Part shown: piece after piece, positions 1 to 7,214 of the stretch
Position numbering within the stretch: the first letter of the stretch is position 1
Layout: each line of letters begins with the position of its first letter
DNA from: Candidatus Aristotella avistercoris
GTDB lineage: Bacteria; Bacillota; Clostridia; Oscillospirales; Ruminococcaceae
Reading direction: 5' to 3'
Assembly: GCA_904397835.1 (NCBI GenBank)
Contig: CAJFOV010000016.1
Span: forward strand, 1-37,707
Length of the DNA stretch: 37,707 bases
Program-made: the position numbers and the translations under genes
Notes under the pieces: model-generated
The model's database searches: none
Seen by the model: the letters and a program-made list of their open reading frames with translations, nothing else
Told to the model about the DNA's origin: nothing

Positions 1-26
1 AATAATTTGTCAAATGCAGCCCATAA

Positions 27-64
27 TACAATGCGCCCCCTAAAGTCAAAGGGGGTGCATTGTA
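27..64. repeat. Imperfect inverted repeat, 15-bp arms
   Basis: Arms TACAATGCGCCCCCT (27-41) and AGGGGGTGCATTGTA (50-64) pair with a single G-U wobble around an 8-nt loop. There is no T-run after it, so it is not a classical terminator; it may be an RNA hairpin or a repeat end. Confidence 0.5.
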
Positions 65-111
65 TCAAAATAAGGGTTATTAGCCAGCGGCAAGTTGCCG
101 CTCCCAAGACG

Positions 112-144
112 CGCACCTCATTTTCGTGGGGTGCGTTGTTTTTT
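112..144 (+). terminator. Probable rho-independent terminator
   Basis: A 9-bp stem (CGCACCTCA at 112-120 with TGGGGTGCG at 127-135, one wobble) with a 6-nt loop is followed by TTGTTTTTT. It would end transcription entering from the left edge of the window. Confidence 0.55.
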
Positions 145-267
145 GTGCCCGCGTTTGGGGCAGGTATCTTTTTTGTTAACGCTTCCCAGATGGACATTAC
201 ACGAACACCTGCCTTTTCAAAGGCGGCTTTGCCGTAATGGTGTGGATGTAATGTCAAAACAGGATCC

Positions 268-306
268 GAGGGCCAAGGTACGATGTACCTTGGCCCTCAA
301 TTTTTT
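268..306 (+). terminator. Strong rho-independent terminator
   Basis: A perfect 14-bp stem (268-281 with 285-298) with loop GAT is followed by AATTTTTT. No gene ending just upstream is recognised, so the transcript it ends is unknown. Confidence 0.75.
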
Positions 307-536
307 ATAATGGTATCCCCAAATTCCTTTGAACACAGAAATTCCCTTTATAGAGAGATATGTTTGACTTGAAAACAGGATGTAGAAAGGTGGTATCCCC
401 TAAAGCATAATTTTCCCCATGAGCGTTGCAGCAAATCATTGCGCCATATGGAAAAATGGCGATGCAATGTACATCTTGCCTTTCACCACGACCATGAAAT
501 ATCTCGTGGCATAGCCAAAAGATATTAAACAAATAA

Positions 537-1196
537 TTGCAATGTACGCTGGTTATTTGCTTGTATGGATGTGGTGGCACAGACGACAGGGATGGTGCGG
601 CGGAATCCAGCTCAAATGCAGAGACAACCCCCAACGTGGAACCAGAATCATCTTCCGAGGCTGGGGATACTTCTCAGGCAAGTACAGAATCTAATTCGCT
701 GGATTCCTATTTCACTGTAAACGAAGACGGTGTACGTGAGATAGATCTGAAGGCCTACATCTCGGATAATCATCCCGGTATCACTGAGGATCATATCGCT
801 TTCGCGCCCCATCTGAGTCTTTTTTGTGGAGAGGGGACTGAGTATCGACATCTGTACATTTCCGCCAATGTCAACTATGAGGTGCTGACTACGATTAGCG
901 AAGATGGTTCCTATGAAGGCTATCGTTACCTTGCCATTTACTCGGGCGATGATGATGACGCCGCAACGGAAATGTGCCAGGCCGTCTATGGCGACAGGAT
1001 TATTGGTCAATATGAGTATCGCAAGATCGAAGATTTTTGTCGGGCACTTGCGGCATTTGAAGCGGGCAGCACCGACAATCCGTTTTCGTCCGCCAATACA
1101 TGGTTTCTCTATAACTACCAGCGAGTAGAGATGAACAGAACTTCTCTGTCTGGCGTGCCATATTATTACTACTCGGGCGACAGCGAAGTCATGTGA
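537..1196 (+). CDS. Hypothetical lipoprotein, N-terminus probably damaged
   Basis: The product is unrecognised. The frame opens at a TTG (537) directly after a stop codon (534-536) and has no visible ribosome binding site. The first residues, MQCTLVICLYGCGG, look like the last part of a lipoprotein signal peptide with a lipobox Cys at residue 12, but the positively charged start and most of the hydrophobic core are missing. A Ser/Glu/Thr-rich spacer (about residues 18-55) follows, then a roughly 160-residue acidic domain with many Tyr residues (a YYYY run near the C-terminus). This is what a secreted lipoprotein with a low-complexity linker looks like after a 5' truncation or frameshift. A frame starting at the ATG at 494 (MKYLVA) stops at once. 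It may be a pseudogene; the body of the protein is intact and appears truly coding. Confidence 0.5.
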   Translation: MQCTLVICLYGCGGTDDRDGAAESSSNAETTPNVEPESSSEAGDTSQASTESNSLDSYFTVNEDGVREIDLKAYISDNHPGITEDHIAFAPHLSLFCGEGTEYRHLYISANVNYEVLTTISEDGSYEGYRYLAIYSGDDDDAATEMCQAVYGDRIIGQYEYRKIEDFCRALAAFEAGSTDNPFSSANTWFLYNYQRVEMNRTSLSGVPYYYYSGDSEVM

Positions 1197-1504
1197 TGTT
1201 CACTTGTGTGGGTAAAAATGTATATGAGCGGACTTTCCGAGGTACCAAGGCCAGAGAGTTTGTACCGGCGAAGAGCAATATAAAGATTCTGTCCAATAGC
1301 CAAAATATCCAAAGGGCAAACCATCAAAAAATTTGATGGTTTGCCCTTTATAATTTAAAAGGATGAGAACCTAAGTGAATGCGGAACGGACAAAAAACGG
1401 CCAGAAAGTGAGTCTACGCTCCGTAGAGAGGCAAAACTCTACAGTTGCGGTGTGGCTATCAAAGCAGAAATGATCTACAATGTAAAATAGAGAGGGGGAA
1501 CACC
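1197..1504. other. Intergenic stretch with terminator and two competing hairpins
   Basis: After the lipoprotein-like gene there is no supported coding sequence. The stretch holds the 18-bp hairpin at 1311-1349, and at 1413-1442 two mutually exclusive stems: TCTACG/CGTAGA (1413-1427) and GTAGAG/CTCTAC (1423-1442). A possible -10 (TACAAT, near 1477) precedes the regulator gene at 1505, but no good -35 box is seen. Confidence 0.4.
1311..1356. terminator. Long perfect hairpin, probable terminator
   Basis: Arms 1311-1328 and 1332-1349 form a perfect 18-bp stem with loop AAA. The stem ends in CCCTTT followed by ATAATTT, so the T-rich part is partly inside the stem. It could act in both directions. 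Confidence 0.6.
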
Positions 1505-2116
1505 ATGGATCAAATCCGAATCGGTCAATTTATTGCCGAAACCAGAAAATCCCGAAATCTCACACAGAGGCAGCTTGCAGATTCCCTTGCCATCAGTGAT
1601 AAGACTATTTCCAAATGGGAAAATGGAAGAGGTCTTCCCGATGCGTCCCTTCTGTTGCCGCTGTGTGAGGCCCTGCACATCACCGTCAACGACCTGCTTT
1701 CAGGAGAGGTGGTCTCTACCACAGACTATCCAAAGCAGGCAGAAAGAAATTTGATGGATCTGATGAAAATAAATGAGGAGAACCGACGGAAAATGACGGT
1801 ATCCATCATCTGCAGTGTCATCACAATCATCGCTGTTGGCGCCCTGACTGCCATTGCATCCTTCTTGGACCTGCCAACGGTTGCACGGGTGATCCTGTTG
1901 ATTTTTTCCACCGCAACAGCAGCGGCAGGTATCTGGGCGGCTGTAGTCCTCGCCTGTACAGCGGGTTATTTTGAATGCCCCTATTGCCAAGCACTCTTTG
2001 TCCCAAGCACGAAGGAATATATAAAAAGTTACCACACCTTTACCAGGCGCAGGCTGACCTGCCCTGTGTGCGGCAACACTGGAATGTGCAGACATCGCCT
2101 CATTGTGCGTCCGTAA
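1505..2116 (+). CDS. XRE-family regulator with two membrane segments and zinc ribbon
   Basis: A 203-residue protein. Residues 5-66 are a Cro/C1-type helix-turn-helix (LTQRQLADSLAISDKTISKWENG), which would bind DNA. Two hydrophobic segments (about 98-120 and 127-152) should anchor it in the membrane. The C-terminus carries two CPxC knuckles (Cys158/161 and Cys186/189), a likely zinc ribbon. The ATG at 1505 is chosen because GAGAGGGGG lies just upstream; a longer in-frame start at 1445 has no ribosome site. Membrane-bound XRE proteins of this kind often sense an envelope signal, but the ligand and targets are unknown. The gene runs convergently into the ABC-F gene and overlaps its 3' end by 17 bp. 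Confidence 0.85.
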   Translation: MDQIRIGQFIAETRKSRNLTQRQLADSLAISDKTISKWENGRGLPDASLLLPLCEALHITVNDLLSGEVVSTTDYPKQAERNLMDLMKINEENRRKMTVSIICSVITIIAVGALTAIASFLDLPTVARVILLIFSTATAAAGIWAAVVLACTAGYFECPYCQALFVPSTKEYIKSYHTFTRRRLTCPVCGNTGMCRHRLIVRP

Positions 2117-4034
2117 ATTGTTCCAATTCCTCATTGAGCTGGAGCCAGCGGTCCATTTCTCCCTCCAGCTGATGTTGTTTTTGCTCCAACTCCCTTGTTG
2201 CCTCTGTCAACTTTTCGTAGTCGCTGCAAAACTCTGGTAACGTGAGCTTTTCCTGCAGATCTTCAATTTCCTGCTCCAGATGGTTCACCAACTGTTCCTG
2301 CTCTGCCAGATGCTTCTTTAGAGAGACCATCTGGCTGCGCTGCTTTTTGGAGCGGTAAAAATTGGTCTGCTGTACACTGGGCGCCTTCTCCTCCCTGATG
2401 GGGGCAACAGGCGGTGTGCGGCGCTTCTCCATATAGTAATCATAGTTGCCCTCATAGACCTCCAGGTGATCGGGGAACATCTCAATGATTTTTGTGGGCA
2501 CCTTATTGAGGAGATACCGGTCGTGGGAGACCAGCAGCACCGTGCCAGTGAACTCCTGCAGGCTGTCATCCAGCGCCTCTTTGGAGTTGATGTCCAAGTG
2601 GTTGGTGGGCTCGTCCATCAGCAGCACATTGCCCCGCTCCAACATGAGGATGGCAAAGGCCAACTTTGCCCGCTCCCCGCCGGAGAGGACCTTCACCTGT
2701 TTTTTGACAGCCTCCCCCGAAAGAAGCACCGCGCCAAGGGCGCCGCGAATGTCCTGCTCATAGGCATTGGGAAAGCGGTCCCACAGCTCGTCCAACGCCG
2801 TTTTCTCCGGGTGCAGCTGCCGGTTTTCCTGTTCATAGTACCCGATGCGCACATTGCGCCCCCACTGTAAAAAGCGGTAGCGGCTGGGAATAAGCCTCTG
2901 GATGGCCTTGAGCAGGGTGGATTTTCCCACACCGTTGGCGCCAATGAGGGCGATCTTTTCTCCCCGCCGGATGGAGAGATTGATGTGGGCGGCCAGCTGT
3001 TTATATTGATCCCCCTCGCCGACATACAGCTGCAGATCCTCCACCTGTAAAACATCCAACACAGGCTCCCTGTCATAGGAAAAGCGCAGTTTGGGCGGGC
3101 GGGCTTCCGCGGTGGGCTTCTCCAAGATCTCCATGCGTTCCAACGCATTCCGCCGGCTCTGGGCCCGCTTGGTGGTGGTGGCCCGGACGATGTTGCGGGC
3201 CACAAAATCCTGGATCGCCGCGATCTCCTGTTGCTGAGCCTCATAGCGCTTGCGCTGGGCTTCCCGGCGCTCCTGGCGGAGCAGGACATACTTTGAGTAA
3301 TTGCCGGGATAGGTCAACAGGTGATGGTTCTCAACCTCCCAGATCTTCCCCACCAATTTGTCCAAGAAGTACCGGTCGTGGGAGACCACCAACAGGGCCC
3401 CACGGTAGCTGGAGAGATACTCCTCCAACCAGGTGAGAGTGCGGAAGTCCAAGTGGTTGGTTGGCTCATCCAGAATGAGAAGCTTTGGCTCCTCCAGCAG
3501 CAGGCGGGCCATGGCCAGGCGGGTCTTCTCCCCACCGCTGAGGTTTTCGATGCACTGGCCGCGGTCATAGTCCTGGAACCCCATGCCGTTGAGGATGGTA
3601 TTGATCTTGACGTCGATCAGATAGCCCTCCCTCTGCTCAAAGTCTGTCTGCAGCCGGGCATACTGGTCGGTCAGCCGGTTTCTGGCTTCCTCCGCCTCCT
3701 CTGGAAGGGCGCTAAGCGCCTGTTCCAGGCGCTCCATCTCTGCCTTTTGGTCCAGCAGGTCGCGGAAGACCTCGTGCATCTCCCGGTCGATGGTGCTGCT
3801 CCGCTCCAATCCACTGTTTTGGCGCAAAAATCCAATGGTCAGGCCATTGAGACGGGAGATCACCCCCTCGTCACACTCCAGATCACCCACAATGAGGTTG
3901 AGCAGTGTGGATTTGCCTGCGCCGTTGACTCCAATGAGACCGATGCGGTCCTCGTCCTCAATGGCGGCAGTGACCTCTTCCAAAATGGTCTGAGCTCCAA
4001 AGCTCTTTTTAACTTGTTCCAACGATATCAACAT
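2100..4034 (-). CDS. ABC-F family ATPase (Uup/YdiF-like)
   Basis: A 644-residue soluble protein with two ABC domains and no membrane segments, the layout of ABC-F translation factors that act at the ribosomal E site. Domain 1 has Walker A GVNGAGKS (about 35-42), the signature LSGGEKTRLAMARLL and Walker B LLILDEPTNHLD. Domain 2 has GANGVGKST (about 360), VLSGGERAKLAFA and VLLMDEPTNHLD. Between them is an Arg-rich linker (about 255-300). The C-terminus is a coiled coil of about 90 residues, as in Uup and YdiF. The ATG at 4034 follows GAGG with good spacing; the upstream GTG at 4058 is less likely. General housekeeping or ribosome rescue is more probable than drug resistance, but sequence alone cannot exclude resistance. 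Confidence 0.93.
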   Translation of the reverse strand: MLISLEQVKKSFGAQTILEEVTAAIEDEDRIGLIGVNGAGKSTLLNLIVGDLECDEGVISRLNGLTIGFLRQNSGLERSSTIDREMHEVFRDLLDQKAEMERLEQALSALPEEAEEARNRLTDQYARLQTDFEQREGYLIDVKINTILNGMGFQDYDRGQCIENLSGGEKTRLAMARLLLEEPKLLILDEPTNHLDFRTLTWLEEYLSSYRGALLVVSHDRYFLDKLVGKIWEVENHHLLTYPGNYSKYVLLRQERREAQRKRYEAQQQEIAAIQDFVARNIVRATTTKRAQSRRNALERMEILEKPTAEARPPKLRFSYDREPVLDVLQVEDLQLYVGEGDQYKQLAAHINLSIRRGEKIALIGANGVGKSTLLKAIQRLIPSRYRFLQWGRNVRIGYYEQENRQLHPEKTALDELWDRFPNAYEQDIRGALGAVLLSGEAVKKQVKVLSGGERAKLAFAILMLERGNVLLMDEPTNHLDINSKEALDDSLQEFTGTVLLVSHDRYLLNKVPTKIIEMFPDHLEVYEGNYDYYMEKRRTPPVAPIREEKAPSVQQTNFYRSKKQRSQMVSLKKHLAEQEQLVNHLEQEIEDLQEKLTLPEFCSDYEKLTEATRELEQKQHQLEGEMDRWLQLNEELEQFTDAQ

Positions 4035-4160
4035 GACAGCAAACCTCAATTGACCCACAGAATGGGGCTGGCACGCAGCGCTCTGATCTGCTCCCAGTCC
4101 ACAGGCCTCTCACATTTTAAAATAGTTTGGCCAGCAACGGCCAGATTGAAAATTGAAACA

Positions 4161-5249
4161 CTAGGACAACAACCCCTTTAGAAGGTTGCGATAGGCTTGG
4201 AAGGCACCAGGCACCGCATACCCGGCGGAAAGCTCCAAAGAGTTTGCCCACACATACCCCTCACCGGTGATGGATCCTTCCGCTACAACCAGCAGCCCGT
4301 GTATCTGCCACTCCACATGGGTGAAAATATGTTTTGCCTCTGGCAAGGGCTCGGTGTGGATAGCAGAGAGGCCCAGCCCTTCCAAAAATTCATGGAAAGC
4401 ACGGGAATCCCCAGGGATATCCCCTTCCAAGTTGGGGAACTCCCAAAGACCCGCCAGCAGTCCCTTAGGGGGACGCTTGTGCAGAAGCACCTTTCCCTGC
4501 TGGATCAGTAGGAACACCGTTTTCTGCTGGATTTTGCGGGACTTTTTGGCCCCCTTGAAGGGATAGTCCATGGGATTACCCTGGGCACAGGATTGACAAT
4601 ATTCCTTTACAGGGCAGCGGTCACAGAGGGGAGCGCCATTGGGCAGGCAGACCGTGGCCCCCAGTTCCATAAGCGCCTGGGTGAGAATGGCCGGATCTTG
4701 GCAGCTGTCCATCAGCCTCTGGGCGGCCCGGCGGAATTGCTGCTTGACCTTTCCATTGGAAATATCCGCACCACAGGCTGCAACCCGAGAGAGCACCCGC
4801 AGCACATTGCCATCCACGGCTGGAACCCGCTGACCAAAGGCGATGGAGGCCACCGCGCCGGCGGTATAATCTCCGATTCCTGCCAAAGTGCGCAGAGACT
4901 CATAGTCCTTTGGAAGCTTGCTCCCGCAATCCCGGCAGATCTGCTGGGCGGCCGTTTGCAGGTTCCGCGCGCGGGAATAGTAGCCCAGCCCCTCCCACAG
5001 CTTCAGCAGGATCTCCTCCGGCACCTGGGCCAGGGCCTGCACTGTGGGCAGCACGGACATAAACCGCTCGTAGTAGGGGATCACTGCCTCCACCCGGGTC
5101 TGCTGAAGCATGATCTCAGAGACCCACACGCGATAGGGGTCCCGGTCCCGGCGCCAGGGCAACGTGCGGGCATGGGCCGGATACCACGCCTCCAATGCGG
5201 CAGAAAGCTCTGTCTCCTGCCCCTGGAGCATCGATTCTCCAAAGTCCAT
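4161..5249 (-). CDS. mutY: A/G-specific adenine DNA glycosylase MutY
   Basis: A 362-residue base-excision repair enzyme that removes adenine mispaired with 8-oxoguanine. The helix-hairpin-helix LAGIGDYTAG (122-131), catalytic Glu45 (in VSEIMLQQT) and Asp146 (in VDGNV) are present. Four Cys residues (201, 209, 212, 218) bind the 4Fe-4S cluster; the spacing is C-X7-C-X2-C-X5-C, one residue longer in the first gap than in E. coli. The C-terminal third is the NUDIX-like 8-oxoG recognition domain (FTHVEW). The ATG at 5249 follows AAGGA; longer in-frame starts up to 5360 lack support. The promoter is probably the palindrome-containing region at 5428-5481, leaving a leader of about 170 nt. Confidence 0.95.
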   Translation of the reverse strand: MDFGESMLQGQETELSAALEAWYPAHARTLPWRRDRDPYRVWVSEIMLQQTRVEAVIPYYERFMSVLPTVQALAQVPEEILLKLWEGLGYYSRARNLQTAAQQICRDCGSKLPKDYESLRTLAGIGDYTAGAVASIAFGQRVPAVDGNVLRVLSRVAACGADISNGKVKQQFRRAAQRLMDSCQDPAILTQALMELGATVCLPNGAPLCDRCPVKEYCQSCAQGNPMDYPFKGAKKSRKIQQKTVFLLIQQGKVLLHKRPPKGLLAGLWEFPNLEGDIPGDSRAFHEFLEGLGLSAIHTEPLPEAKHIFTHVEWQIHGLLVVAEGSITGEGYVWANSLELSAGYAVPGAFQAYRNLLKGLLS

Positions 5250-5421
5250 ATTCTGTTCCTTGGAACTGCTCAAATATGCCCGCCCTCTCTTCCGTTGCTG
5301 TCTGTCGTCCTTGTTCCCACCTATCAATGATACCAGCCCTCCATCGAGCGGAAGGGCCAAACCTCATCTGACGGATCCAAAATACGATCAAAGGGACTTT
5401 GCCAAAATTTTAATTTTTCTC

Positions 5422-5450
5422 TTGACAGATATATCATAGAATGATATATT
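5422..5450 (+). promoter_or_regulatory. Consensus sigma-A-like promoter pointing right
   Basis: TTGACA (5422-5427) and TATATT (5445-5450) are 17 bp apart. It faces into the 3' end of exoA, so any transcript would be antisense to exoA. It overlaps the first palindrome at 5428-5450. Confidence 0.45.
5428..5450. promoter_or_regulatory. Operator-like palindrome 1
   Basis: GATATATCA (5428-5436) and TGATATATT (5442-5450) form an inverted repeat with a 5-bp spacer. The half-site matches that of palindrome 2, whose centre is about 31 bp away (three helical turns). A regulator bound here would cover the -10 boxes of promoters on both strands. PadR-type regulators use AT-rich palindromes of this general style; that assignment is a guess. 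Confidence 0.5.
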
Positions 5451-5460
5451 CAAGAAGCAA
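5433..5460 (-). promoter_or_regulatory. Possible promoter for mutY
   Basis: On the minus strand TTGCTT (5455-5460) and TATGAT (5433-5438) are 16 bp apart. It reads toward mutY and lies between and across the two palindromes, so mutY may be repressible by whatever binds them. Confidence 0.4.
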
Positions 5461-5481
5461 TATATCGAGCTTTGATATATT
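5459..5481. promoter_or_regulatory. Operator-like palindrome 2
   Basis: AATATATC (5459-5466) and GATATATT (5474-5481) form an 8-bp inverted repeat with a 7-bp spacer. Its last base is the first base of the exoA stop codon complement (5481-5483). Confidence 0.5.
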
Positions 5482-6239
5482 TATTTCTCATCCATCAGGA
5501 GCAGCCCCACCGGACAGTGGTCGCTGCCAAACACATCCGTCAGGATCTTTGCATCCTGCACCCTGCTCACCAGGCGCTGGGATACCAAGAAGTAATCGAT
5601 GCGCCACCCGGCGTTTTTCTCCCGGGCATGGAAGCGGTAGCTCCACCAGGAGTAAACCCCCTCCAGCTGGGGATATTGGTTGCGGAAGGTATCCACAAAA
5701 CCGGATGAGAGCAGTTGGGTCATCTTCTCCCGCTCCTGGTCGGTAAAACCGGCATTTTTGCGGTTGGTCTTAGGGTTCTTCAGATCGATCTCCTGGTGAG
5801 CCACATTCATATCCCCGCAGATGATCACCGCTTTCTTCTCATCCAGGCCCATGACATAGGCCCGGAAAGCATCCTCCCATGTCATGCGGTAGTCCAGGCG
5901 TTTGAGCTCCTCCTGGGAATTGGGGGTGTAGACGGTTACCAGATAGAACTCTGGATATTCTGCCGTGATGACCCGTCCCTCATGGTCGTGCTCTTCAATG
6001 CCCAGGCCAAAGGTCACCTGCAGCGGCTCCTCCTTGGAGAAGAGCGCCGTGCCGGAATACCCCTTCTTCTCGGCACAGTTCCAGTACTCCCAGTAGCCTT
6101 CAATTTTAGGCGCCTGCTCTGGCTGAAGTTTGGTCTCCTGCAGACAGAGGATGTCCGGTTCCTCCGCCTGTAAGAAGTCGTAAAACCCCTTTCCCACACA
6201 GGCCCTGAGGCCATTGACATTCCAAGAGAGCAATTTCAT
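5481..6239 (-). CDS. exoA: Exodeoxyribonuclease III (AP endonuclease)
   Basis: A 252-residue member of the Xth/ExoA family, which cuts DNA at abasic sites and has 3' exonuclease activity; it acts after glycosylases such as the neighbouring MutY. Family motifs are all present: WNVNGLRA (6-13), LQETK with metal-binding Glu35, Tyr104, [11 protein letters not shown] with Asp143 and Asn145, the WWSYR...GWRIDY block, and the C-terminal SDH with Asp240 and His241. Length is normal. The ATG at 6239 is preferred over the one at 6245 because AAAGGA then lies about 9 nt upstream and because [10 protein letters not shown] is the usual beginning. The gap to mutY contains the palindromes, so the two genes may not be co-transcribed. 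Confidence 0.95.
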   Translation of the reverse strand: MKLLSWNVNGLRACVGKGFYDFLQAEEPDILCLQETKLQPEQAPKIEGYWEYWNCAEKKGYSGTALFSKEEPLQVTFGLGIEEHDHEGRVITAEYPEFYLVTVYTPNSQEELKRLDYRMTWEDAFRAYVMGLDEKKAVIICGDMNVAHQEIDLKNPKTNRKNAGFTDQEREKMTQLLSSGFVDTFRNQYPQLEGVYSWWSYRFHAREKNAGWRIDYFLVSQRLVSRVQDAKILTDVFGSDHCPVGLLLMDEK

Positions 6240-6500
6240 ATCCATCGTTCCTTTCTGGCGGAAAATATGATCTCAAGCTTGTGTCATTTTCTTTCAAAAG
6301 GCCGCTCACTAGGTGTCACATAAAGACATAGGCACATATCTGATAACATTTTCAGCATTCATTCCGCCACCCGACCAACGAAGTTATTATAGCATATAAT
6401 TTCTGTTCAAAAAACCTTTGTATAAAAAATTGAAGGTTTTCATGATAAGTTTCCATCTCAACTGGAAGCAAATGAGATGTCAAAGGAGTGGTTTTTTCCA

Positions 6501-7214
6501 ATGTTGCGCATCAATCATTTTACCAAGTCCTACAAGGGCGGGAAAAAGGCAGTGGATGACCTTTCCCTGCAGGTTCTGCCCGGGGATATCTACGGTTTTA
6601 TTGGCCACAATGGCGCCGGTAAGACCACCACCATCCGCGCTGTGGTGGGAATTTTGGATTTTGAGCAGGGGGATATTGAGATCAATGGCATCTCCATCAA
6701 AAAGGACCCCATCGCCTGTAAGTCCGTCACCGCCTACATCCCGGACAATCCAGATCTCTATGAGTACCTGACAGGCATCCAGTACTTAAACTTTGTGGGG
6801 GACATCTTCCGCATCTCCAAGGAGGCACGGGAGGAGCGCATCGCCCGCTATGGGGATGCCTTTGAGATCACCAAAAGTTTGGGAGATCCCCTCTCCTCCT
6901 ACTCCCACGGTATGAAGCAAAAGCTGGCCATTATTTCCGCACTGATCCACACGCCAAAGCTCCTGGTGTTGGATGAGCCCTTTGTGGGGCTGGACCCCAA
7001 GGCCAGCCACACCCTCAAGGAGATTATGAAGGAGCTGTGTGCCACTGGGAGCGCCATTTTCTTTTCCACCCATGTGCTGGATGTGGCAGAAAAGCTCTGT
7101 AACAAGGTGGCCATTATCAAGGACGGCCGTCTGGTGGAGAGCGGCACCATCGAGGAGATCAAGGGGAACAGCAGTCTGGAAGACGTATTTATGGAGTTGA
7201 TCGATCATGAGTAA
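6501..7214 (+). CDS. ABC exporter ATP-binding protein
   Basis: A 237-residue ABC-2-type ATPase, probably the motor of the exporter whose membrane subunit is the next gene (8-bp overlap). Walker A is GHNGAGKT (35-42), the signature is YSHGMKQK (His in place of the first Gly, common in this subgroup), Walker B is LLVLDEP and the H-loop is FSTH. The ATG at 6501 gives the standard N-terminus and has AAGGAG 12 nt upstream; an in-frame ATG at 6477 has no clear ribosome site. A TATAAT at 6395-6400 may be the -10 box, and a hairpin with arms AAAACCTT/AAGGTTTT (6411-6440) lies in the leader. The substrate is unknown. Confidence 0.88.
   Translation: MLRINHFTKSYKGGKKAVDDLSLQVLPGDIYGFIGHNGAGKTTTIRAVVGILDFEQGDIEINGISIKKDPIACKSVTAYIPDNPDLYEYLTGIQYLNFVGDIFRISKEAREERIARYGDAFEITKSLGDPLSSYSHGMKQKLAIISALIHTPKLLVLDEPFVGLDPKASHTLKEIMKELCATGSAIFFSTHVLDVAEKLCNKVAIIKDGRLVESGTIEEIKGNSSLEDVFMELIDHE

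Larger units (their letters stand above)
1..536. other. Gene-poor left end with clustered hairpins
   Basis: I see no convincing gene here. The stretch holds an inverted repeat (27-64), a short GCGGCAA/TTGCCGC hairpin (87-101), and two terminator-like hairpins listed separately (112-144 and 268-306). Short direct repeats occur: TGGTATCCCC near 310 and 391, and TGCAATGTAC near 472 and 538. Codon-like structure is missing in all frames. The pattern suggests the decayed end of an accessory region or the 3' ends of genes lying to the left, but nothing identifies it. Confidence 0.5.

Noticed and set aside
2100..4034. The ABC-F protein as an antibiotic resistance factor.
   Set aside because: No resistance-type signature is visible and the C-terminal coiled coil fits the housekeeping Uup/YdiF group better.
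6386..6414. A leftward promoter for exoA (TATAAT on the minus strand at 6386-6391).
   Set aside because: The matching -35 position is only a T-run; too weak to list.
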